64,000 nt of DNA, from contig OV121081.1 in the NCBI GenBank assembly GCA_921293015.1, positions 2,542,001 through 2,606,000 of the forward strand, written 5' to 3'. The translations under genes were made by a program, and so were the position numbers. Source of the DNA: Phorcus lineatus (Eukaryota > Mollusca > Gastropoda > Trochida > Trochidae). This document shows, piece by piece, positions 56,001 to 64,000 of the stretch. Numbering within the stretch: position 1 is the stretch's first letter; the number at the start of each line of letters is the position of its first letter. The notes beneath the pieces were generated by a model. That model was not told the DNA's origin and did no database searches. It worked only from the letters and a program-made list of their open reading frames with translations.

Positions 56001-57940
56001 TTTCAAAAATTAACATTGAATTTTTTTTTCAAAATGCACTTAGAGACTTGCAACTTGATTTAAACGATAGGCAATTACATTTGGAGCAAAAAAGTAAATC
56101 ATGGCAATTTCGTAGCGTTAGTACTTTTGCCGCCATATTACTTTTTTTAACTTTTTTAAATTTCTGGGCCGCATGCATCTTTGACAATCTTCTCCTCTGA
56201 AGATACATGCATCTCAGAGCTAAAACTCTCCAATAATGTAGCTGAGACATCGGGAATATCAGGGTGATTCAGATTTGGATGAAAGCTAAATATTTTTTCC
56301 CCAGCAACCCTTCAAAGTCGAGCAACTTAGCTCCTGTGACCATGTTCAAGGGCCGATAACTCAAAAAGTTAGACTCACAATTGCACCATTTTCTCAGGAA
56401 TGTAAGACCAGTATGTGGACTTTGAGAAACTGTTAAAACATTGATCGCGAAGCAGGTCAAGTTTTTCAAAATTAAGGCTCAAAATCGGGGAAAATCTTTT
56501 GACAAAATTTAACATGGGGTAATTTTTCAAAATGCACCTACAGACTTGAAACTTGTTTTGAATGAAGCGTCATCACAGTCCAAACAAAAAAGTCAATCAT
56601 GACGATTTCATAAGTATTATAGTTTTTTCGCATTTTCAACTTATTTGTTCAAGAAATAGGTTTTCATTATTCCACGATTCTTGTGAACGCGATTCAGCCA
56701 AAACCACTGAAGCGATTGCAGCAAAACTTTCCGGTCTGATAGAGCTTTCTGAGAAGAAGCCCGAATAAGCTTTGGGGCTTAATCGGATTAAGCGTTAAAG
56801 GCACAGTAGGATCCAAATTTCGAAAAATTATCATGGGAAAAATTTTCAAAATGCACAAAGAGACTTGAAATTTAATTGAAACGATAGGCAATTACGTTTG
56901 GAGCAAAAAAGTAAATCATGGCGAATTCCTAGCATGAATAGTTTGGCCGCCATATTACGTTTTTGGGATTTTTGCAATTTCCTGACCGCACGAATCTTCG
57001 AGGAGCTGAAAATCTCCCTTAATGTAGCTTAGGCATTGGGAATTTCAGGGTGATTCTAAGTTTTATGAAAGTCGAATACGTCTTTAAGAATCAAGAATAA
57101 CATCGATCGCGAACAGTCATTTCAGTTCACAAGATAGAGTAAAATTTTGCATCATACTATATGTCAATTAAGTGCGTTAGCAAGGGTTAAATCGCAAACA
57201 GTTGAAGGAAAACACACTCTAGCGTGATGAAATGCAGATATGCACTCCCCATTTGCCCTCCCACCTGTTTAAAAGGCAAATCGGAACGTGCGCAGAACTC
57301 TACATTGCTCTTGTAGTAAGATTCGTCAAGTGCGTTAGCAAGGGTTACATTGCTTAAAATTGGAGGAAAACATCAATAATGAAGACGGGACGTAAGGACA
57401 ACGTGCGCGAGATGACCAAATGCACTCATGTGCGTCAAGAGCCGTCAAAATCGGATCAGACGGGAAGAGAAGCGAGCAAAAAAGCTTGCTTGCCTGGCCT
57501 GGCCTGGCCCGATTGACTGACATAGTCTTGCTTATTTATAAATAATGAGAACCTACACCTATGTACCAGCATTCGGCAACTATATTCCAGTGTCAGCAAA
57601 CCACTTGATCTCGCTAAATGAAAACACTAGCCCTTTTTCAACTTTCAAACCTCTACTGCCTCCCCACCGGATACCCCTTACATTTTGATGTTGTTGCTTT
57701 CTTGCCTCAACTGGCAGCAGGCCGTGTACATTGAGTAAACCTCACTTCCGCACATAAGTCTCGCTACCTACTGAAAACGTATACAAAACGTCAAACAGTG
57801 TGTGAAGGTCAAAGAGGAAGTCTTGAAGACCTAAGTACTGCCTCGGCAGTCCTAGTTTATTATATTTTTACATCAAAAGAAGGGTTAGGTCTGACGGAAT
57901 TACCACTCGTCCTCTGCGCATGACATTGAAACCTGTTTCT
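53041..57940 (+). pseudogene. Protein-primed family B DNA polymerase relic, copy B (interrupted)
   Basis: Frame pieces at 53178-53381, 53336-53716, 53839-54258, 54245-55354 and 55465-55785, with a last short piece after 57856. Compared with copy A it retains the palm: motif A candidate (VDIEVP), motif B (KLIGNSAYG, near 55085) and motif C (TDTDS, near 55375-55389). Lesions: the frame changes shared with copy A, a private deletion near 53080, an in-frame TGA at 55352-55354, a 1-base shift near 55450, and a 2-kb insertion near the C-terminus (55783-57855). Beyond the insertion the usual polymerase C-terminus resumes in an open frame. It comes from a Polinton/adintovirus-like source or a domesticated copy; no companion genes are visible. 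Confidence 0.8.
55783..57855. mobile_element. Non-autonomous Helitron-like element inserted in PolB copy B
   Basis: A short inverted repeat (taggtcttcaaga, 55783-55795; tcttgaagaccta, 57821-57833) brackets the insert. The right end has a hairpin (actgcctcggcagt) immediately followed by CTAG, the form of a Helitron 3' end (hairpin then CTRR). Inside are three modules related to 20560-21750 in inverse orientation ('gcgttaaaggcacag', 'aggcaattac', 'ccgccatatta'). No Rep/helicase. The left boundary is uncertain by a few bases. Confidence 0.55.
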
Positions 57941-57970
57941 CACCGATGATGTAACATGCACCTTAGCCTC

Positions 57971-58015
57971 TGTGTGTGTGTGTGTGGGTGTGGGTGGGGG
58001 TGTGTGTGTGTGGGT
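57971..58015. repeat. GT/GGGTG microsatellite
   Basis: Continues at 60342-60362 on the other side of the long-inverted-repeat element, showing that the element landed within it. Confidence 0.9.
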
Positions 58016-60341
58016 CAACCTGGTTCCCTGGCCTCGTTCCGCTTGCGCTACAGTGAGGCCATGGCACTGGCTGTATAATGGCGCTGCGCAGAGCAGCGAT
58101 CCAAGATGGAGGACAAGGCAATTTTATGCATAGCGATCACAAAAACACTTCATTCTCGCTCTATAGCCACGACATATTGAAGACAAGCATCTACCTAGAA
58201 TGCAAATAAAATTAGAACTCGGAATATCGCCACATTTATTTTTTGTTGCAAAGGAATATTGCTAAACATCATAATGTTTGCAGCGGAGCGATAGCCCCGC
58301 CCACCTGGAAATATAAACAATATAGTGGAAGGCTGCGTGCACTGTTTTAAACTATGACAGGTCGAAAATTTAAGAAATTGTTGTTTACTTGATGTGGTGA
58401 CAACTTGTTTCAAATACTGGTAATGAAGGTGTAAAGCGATTTTGCGACATTTCCCCAAATCGACCCAATCATAACCTGTCAACTACGACGCTCAATACCA
58501 CTGAGACACAACAACGACCAACTATAAATTACAGCAATCAATTGCTAGTCGTATGTTCCAATTTCCGATATTCGACATTTTTTAGAAGTCACATTTTTAT
58601 TTCATAGAATACATAAAATTTGTAATTTGAGAATAAGACTATTATTAGTAGGATTCAGCAGGAGAGAGAATTTGAACCTATTTTGGTGTACGAAAGACAA
58701 TATAAGACGTATACAACGGATGACTCAAAAGAAAATTTTATTCCGACTTCCAAACAATTAAAAATACTGATCCAACAAATTCTGTTTTCTGTTGCTTTAT
58801 CTACCAGTATCTATTGTTAAATCGTGCGATGAGCACCTGAAGCGTGCAAATACAATCCGGGATTTCCTTATATGTAATAAATTAGGTATAGTAGTATAAG
58901 CAATTGTGTGAAAGCTATATATAGGGACGTAGCCCATTTTTGCGTGGAAATATCTTTCAGTCTCTGCGTAACATTATTAAAAAAATTGAATGAAAATAAC
59001 ATTTTGACTCTACTATCCCCATACATATATCCCCACTTTGAATCGTATTTAATAACTCCGGAATGTTTGATACGCAATCCGTCTTTCCTCCGGTTCATAC
59101 GAACTAATCATATCGTAACATTGCCTTGGATATCCATAAGAGGGCATTTGTAAAAGACTCATCCAAAATGTTATCATTATTGCTTCAGCAAACATGTGAA
59201 TCGGAAATCTTCCACATTCTCCGTATACCATATTACTAGGGCCCTTTGCCTTCCCTTCTAGAATTTTTATAAGCAATTTTTTTCATATCTGCCACATAGT
59301 AAGTGCATGATTCATTTTTTAGCATTAAATTCCATTTGACTATCGGAATGTCAAAATGCAGGGATATATTAATGTAGGAATAAATTCAAAATCAGTTGCT
59401 CAAATGTGTTCTATGTGAGTTATGACTTACATCTTTCGTTTTCAGCAGCTGTTATCATCATCTCTATTAGCTGAATACAACCGTTTAAATAATACAAATA
59501 TATCACGCTTCAGCAAGACGAATCTCTATTGTGTGTTACAGTGGGAGAAGTCCTTGCTATATAGCCAACAGTTATGGAAAGTCTACAATTTATGAAATTT
59601 TGCAAGTTCTTCATGCCTAACACACACACATAAGAAAAAGCATTATTTTTTTCATTTTGCTTCTTAAATTAATGTCATTAAAGAGTTACAAGTTCAGAAG
59701 TTAGGGGAGAGATGTTTCAACCCTACAATTTCTGTTCTTCGTGATCTCTATCACGGTTCTACTAAAGATGTAAAATGCAATTTTAAAAATGTCGAATATC
59801 GGAACCTGCGACTAGCAATTGATTGCTGTAATTAGTTGGTCGTTGTTGTGTGTCGGTGGTACTGAGCGTCGTAGTTGATAGGTTTTAATAGGGTCGATTT
59901 GAGGAAATGTCTAAAAATCGCCTTACTCCTTCATTACCAGTATTTGAAACAAGTTGTCACCACACCAAGTAAACAACAATTTCTTAAATTTTCGACCTGT
60001 CATAGTTTAAAACAGTGCACGAAGCCTTCCACTATATTGTTTATATTTCTATGTGGGCGGGGCTATCGCTCCGCTGCAAACATTATGATGTTTAGCAATA
60101 TTCCTTTGCAACAAAAAATATATGTGGCGATATTCCGAGTTCTAATTTTATTTGCATTCTAGGTAGATGCTTGTCTTCAATATGTCGTGGCTATAGAGCG
60201 AGAATGAAGTGTTTTTGTGATAGCTATGCATAAAATTGCCTTGTCCTCCATCTTGGATCGCCGCTCTGCGCAGCGCCATTATACAGCCAGTGCCATGGCC
60301 TCACTGTAGCGCAAGCGGAACGAGGCCAGGGAACCAGGTTG
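58016..60341. mobile_element. Mutator-like non-autonomous element with about 570-bp terminal inverted repeats
   Basis: The left arm (58016 to about 58590, starting 'caacctggttccctggcctc') is inverted at about 59785-60341, with roughly 90 percent match by eye. The central 1.2 kb is AT-rich without a recognisable gene. The 10 bases 'gtgtgtgggt' directly flank both ends (58006-58015 and 60342-60351). Long inverted repeats with a 9-10 bp duplication are the pattern of Mutator-like elements. The flank is low-complexity, so the duplication alone is weak evidence. Confidence 0.65.
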
Positions 60342-61135
60342 GTGTGTGGGTGTGTGTGCGGGGTTCTCGCTGACATGAACTCTCCTAGGAAGGAGGAAGA
60401 TTTGATGGTCCTATCAAATTGTGATTGAACATCTCTCACATCCAATATAAGTTACCTATAGGCTGTTAATTACCGCATGTATAAGCAAACATCTAAAATA
60501 TTACACAAGAACATGTTGGCTCTATGTACAATTTAATATCCCCAGTTCATTCAGATTAGTTAGAGCTAGGTTGGGGTAATCTCTTGGGTTAGTATCAAAG
60601 CAAAAACATATTACAAGAAACTCACTGTTGACTGGCTCTCTTTTTAAGGCATTCACGTATTTGATCAGCAAGCTCAGAATAGCCGTCTTGATATAGGAAT
60701 TAATCCTCACGACTGTATTCGTAGACACATCATGTTGTAGATGATAAAGATAATCTCTTTAGCTTGCATAGGTTGAATTAGTTTAAATGATATGACTTAT
60801 TCAATTTCTCCCAACTCTTAAAAATTTGGAAATTTCTTATTATAGTGATTAAACGTTTAGACCTTATAATTTGAAGGGTAAACAACAGTACGGATGACTA
60901 AGCACTCAGTCGGGTGAAATATGACAGTGGTGCTTGAGTAATTACTTTCGGGAGCGGTTTGTTTGGTTTGTTTGACTTTGTCGTGGTGTGTAAACTTGAG
61001 CCGTTCGACCGTGACAGTGGGCAAACAGGTGTGATGATCAATTATACAGGAAGGCCCGTAGAACTATATAGACGCAAAACGGGAAAAATATAGGAAAGCC
61101 GTCTAAAAGGTATTATTAACTACTACTGATAATGT

Positions 61136-61141
61136 TTTATT
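61136..61141 (-). promoter_or_regulatory. Poly(A) signal candidate for EEP gene 3
   Basis: Minus-strand AATAAA at the same relative place as 4183-4188. Confidence 0.4.
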
Positions 61142-61518
61142 TGAAAATATCATTTTAAAACATGTATCGAAAAACAAACTGAACATGTTATTTATGAAAT
61201 TATTATATATATTACCACAGTGTTTGAAATGTAATGTCCTTAAAACTAGCAAGAATGTTAGAAGGGTGTGAGTGCAATCGACGAATGTCAAAACAATATT
61301 ACATTGCGTATAAAATCAAAAGTAAGACAGGTTGGTGCAGCAGACAATGCATAACAAGCCACATATGAAAATGACGTGTTGTCAGTCCACTATTCAATAC
61401 ATAGGTTAATGTAAGTATTGTATAGAATTCATATTTCCGCGTGTTATTTTGCCATGAAAATATAAAAAACAAAATTAAGAAAATCATAAAAAATATTTGA
61501 ATGTCTCTTCAGCCGCTA

Positions 61519-62347
61519 TTACTTTGGCGATAGATTGTCTTCGACCATCATTATCTTCAAGACGAAATTATCAAACGCTTGGTGATCTTGTCCTTGATAA
61601 CCTACACAAATGCATCGATTATGAAAGTCATTGCTTATGATCCAAAACTTTTTTGATTCATGATTTGGTGTGCTCCTAGAAAATGTTTGAGTCATTTCAA
61701 CCTCCGTTGATTTCAAATTAAAATCTCCGCCTACCATGAGAGGTAAGTTAAAGTTCTCCTTGATCCTCTCTAGAAATATCAGCAGTGAACGTGCTATCTC
61801 CTTCTTTTCATCAGTATATAACTGTTTTGGATTTTCACCTTCGCCCATCAGATGTCCCTTATTTGGTCCATGCCAGCTAGCACATAGTAGTTTATGTCCG
61901 GGAGGACGTTTGCTTTCTATCCTGCACAGATAAAGCCGATCAAGTTTAAACATATATGACGCCATCCTTGGTTCTCTCTCTAACATATCTGGTGAAAAGG
62001 CGTTCCTGGCCTCCCTATAGATACGTTGCACGTCATAAGGATCCAATGGCTGACAATTGATAGCTGTTGTATCAAATATGATAACAGAGTCCCTAAATGA
62101 TGTGCTCCAAAACATTTCATAATTTTGGGGTATGTCAACGCTTTTGAAAGCCAGTTCGTGTAAATCCTTCCATGTAAATTGTTGTACAAAGGCCAATGTT
62201 GGACGTTCATTTTCCAGAATTAGTTTGATAGTGTTCTTCCGCTCTTCAGCATCGATGTTTTCCTTCTTTCCTGAATTCATGTTGACAAGTAAGAAGTCGG
62301 GAGTTAACATTTCCATTTCAGACGGACAGAACAAACGCTTGAATGAT
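61519..62347 (-). CDS. EEP-fold protein, gene 3 (paralogue of 4564-5401)
   Basis: Same architecture as gene 1: acceptor 'tttttttag' placing the exon start at 62347, first ATGs at 62316 and 62310, stop at 61519-61521, about 263 residues. Landmarks: VNMNSG, LAFVQQF, CASWHGPNKG, MVGGDFNL, AFDNFVLK. It shows the same Glu-to-Gln and His-to-Asn changes at fold-catalytic positions, so they predate the duplication. The frame is intact despite many amino-acid differences (for example HELAFKSVDIPQNY versus HSLAFKRVDIRQDY), which suggests continued selection for protein. It lacks two residues in the GE-GGN loop and two in the STEVSDEM loop relative to gene 1. Confidence 0.75.
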
Positions 62348-62349
62348 CT

Positions 62350-62662
62350 AAAAAAATGAAATTATACTGAACCAGGATGACAGACATAACGAGATCCATA
62401 CACACATAAGCACAAAGTAATCAACTAAACCTATCGACAGACACTTATATATATCACCGTTAATCGCATCATACACCACTGTACCATCACCACCACAAAA
62501 CAACAAAAAATATATAAAGATAAAATTTCGAATGTTCTTTGTGTAAGATAAATTATTGAATGCAAGAATACTTTCCTCCTCTTTCGGCAAATAATTACAT
62601 GCACACAAGAAGCATCGTGCATCTATCTTTGTTGTTAACTGAGTTATATGCCTTTCTTTCAA
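62350..62662 (-). CDS. Possible upstream exon of EEP gene 3 (low confidence)
   Basis: Frame starting MKERHITQLTTKIDAR, matching 5486-5716 for its first 50 codons. In this copy the frame reads on through the poly-T region up to the intron side of the acceptor, which is probably intron read-through. Confidence 0.3.
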
Positions 62663-62914
62663 AGTAACCGAAAATATTCACCGAAAATATTAACCTTTCT
62701 GAAGAAATCGTGAAATACGATGAGCTTCATTTTGTAAATTTGTAAAAACCTACCCACAATAATTTTGTGAATGCTTTGGCATTTATTACTTTTTATAAGC
62801 GTCTTTAAGAATGAAGTTCTAATCTTGTTTTTTACTTGAAACCCTGAATGAAAGCAACATTTCCTAGACATCTAAAAACAACTGAACATATCTAAGACAG
62901 AAAAACAGACAAAA

Positions 62915-63035
62915 TTTACCTGTATACGAAACTATATGAAACTCGATTTGTTGGTTCTACGATCAAGTCAGGTATGGAAGCGCTTTATATTTGAAAATGA
63001 ATACACAGTATCGGGTTTATATATCATACAACTGG
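62915..63035 (-). promoter_or_regulatory. 5' module of EEP gene 3 (shortened)
   Basis: Diverged copy of the 7165-7300 module: 'actcgatttgttggttctac', then 'tttatatatcatacaactgg'. The central 'gacgtgcttgat' block is missing. Confidence 0.4.
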
Positions 63036-63539
63036 TACACTTTGGTCAACTGGTAGACTTTGCTACAAGCCCACACCTGTTTCCATCACCCTGATATTGA
63101 TCTATACCTATTACCAAGTAAATAAAGGGTGTCATTTCAATATGAACCTTGAATACATATCAATGCATGGTTATGATCGTCACTTTATTATCCCTTTGTA
63201 AGCATAAACCGTTTATGATAGGCCTTCTCAATATCTTTCAAGCAAACTGTATTACTTACGTTAATTTCCATTTTGGTATCAGTTAAACTGATGCAGTAAG
63301 GAACGAAGCTGTCAGAAACGTTTGATTACCACATAAATAGTTACAGAGAGGTTTCTATAAGGGCATTTTTGTGGAAACGAAATTCCAGGGTTGAGGTTAA
63401 CACAGGTCATACATATGATATGCCATGAACCCATGATAACGCGCATATATTGAGGAACAAACCGATACATCAGCACTATGAGGGTAGAAAGCCTTCCTAC
63501 AGCATTACAAGGCATTTCTGACTTGTCTTATCATGAACT

Positions 63540-64000
63540 ATTTATAATTTGTAGATATTCCATCAATACAACTATTTATCCCTTTTAGGTTGTACAGAGA
63601 AGTAAAAATACAACTAAAAATGATGACTGCTTGAAAGACGGTATCTTTGTTCTATTTCAATCGTGAACAATTGAAAAAGTAGGGTACTAAATCAACAATA
63701 AATATATGTTTTAGGTAATAAAAAAACAATCAAAGGTGTTTAACTCAATATATAAACCATTTTTCAATGACTGCTTTTCCTGAAAATTTACATATTTACA
63801 TGATTTTGAATAATAGTGACAATATAAAAGTTTTTTAAATAAAAAAGGCACGTAGCAAAGCAGGATATCCACTCTCAAATCTTCTTTTGGTTTTTTTTTC
63901 AGAAATCATTATGGTAGAAATCTCAAAGTGTGTGAGATTTATCTTTGTTGGATGAAGACAAAGACGTGTAAAATTTACTTTTCTTACCCCAAACAAATCA
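63540..64000. repeat. Copy of 6120-6585, running off the window
   Basis: Direct match to the end of the sequence. It confirms that the duplicated unit continues past 64000. Confidence 0.9.

Larger units (their letters stand above)
60385..62710. repeat. Segmental duplication, second copy of the EEP gene block
   Basis: Partner of 3452-5760. Similarity is lost at about 62710 and returns at 63540-64000 (matching 6120-6585). Confidence 0.9.

Overview
The window is AT-rich, gene-poor, intron-containing eukaryotic DNA packed with transposon debris. The transposon families seen (a THAP/YqaJ two-gene DNA transposon, CR1-like LINE fragments, a Penelope GIY-YIG fragment, mariner and Mutator-like relics), several copies of a 'tttagctcaccgg..gtcgtcc' dispersed repeat, and a protein-primed PolB relic all fit a marine invertebrate, most likely a bivalve or other mollusc. 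That assignment is an inference. I saw no bacterial operons, CRISPR arrays, rRNA or convincing tRNA genes.

Layout. (1) 1-2597: a broken family B DNA polymerase gene (copy A). It reappears, longer but also broken, at 52583-57940 (copy B). (2) 2930-9000: an inverted flank, then a minus-strand gene of the endonuclease/exonuclease/phosphatase (EEP) fold (4564-5401) with its 5' region. The same PolB-then-EEP order recurs at 52.6-64 kb (EEP gene 61519-62347), so the window spans about one unit of a very large tandem duplication. A third, longer EEP gene with three EEP modules lies at 44493-46664, and decayed EEP-gene flanks lie at 33.3-34.2 kb and 40.3-41.2 kb. (3) 9923-15919: a nearly intact 6-kb ISL2EU/Harbinger-like transposon. 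It has two convergent genes (SAP-SWIM-YqaJ nuclease on +, THAP-HTH-DDE transposase on -), a TTA target duplication, and its empty site preserved in the paralogous segment at 48425. (4) 16-23 kb: no confident gene; a 48-bp minisatellite, a repeat-rich element with a terminal hairpin, and a Tc1-like HTH fragment. (5) 23.4-29.2 kb: a block duplicated at 49.3-52.3 kb, carrying LINE fragments and, only in the first copy, a 981-bp element encoding a FLYWCH-type zinc finger. (6) 29.2-33 kb: single-copy DNA holding the most unusual gene, a 74-codon intronless Cys-rich ORF (30787-31011). It has repeated CCAAT boxes and a TATA box upstream, and a canonical replication-dependent histone stem-loop with a purine-rich downstream element behind it. 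(7) 33-44 kb: nested and decayed elements, including a LINE split by a 2.5-kb TTAA-target element, a Penelope endonuclease fragment, a MADF pseudogene and a mariner relic. (8) 55.8-60.3 kb: two non-autonomous elements, one inside PolB copy B and one with about 570-bp terminal inverted repeats.

The host-like genes are the EEP family and the histone-type small gene. The EEP genes look locally amplified; two of the three carry substitutions at positions that are catalytic in the fold. Everything else is mobile DNA at different stages of decay, and paralogous segments allow several insertions to be ordered in time. An uncollapsed-haplotype or assembly contribution to the duplications cannot be excluded from sequence alone.
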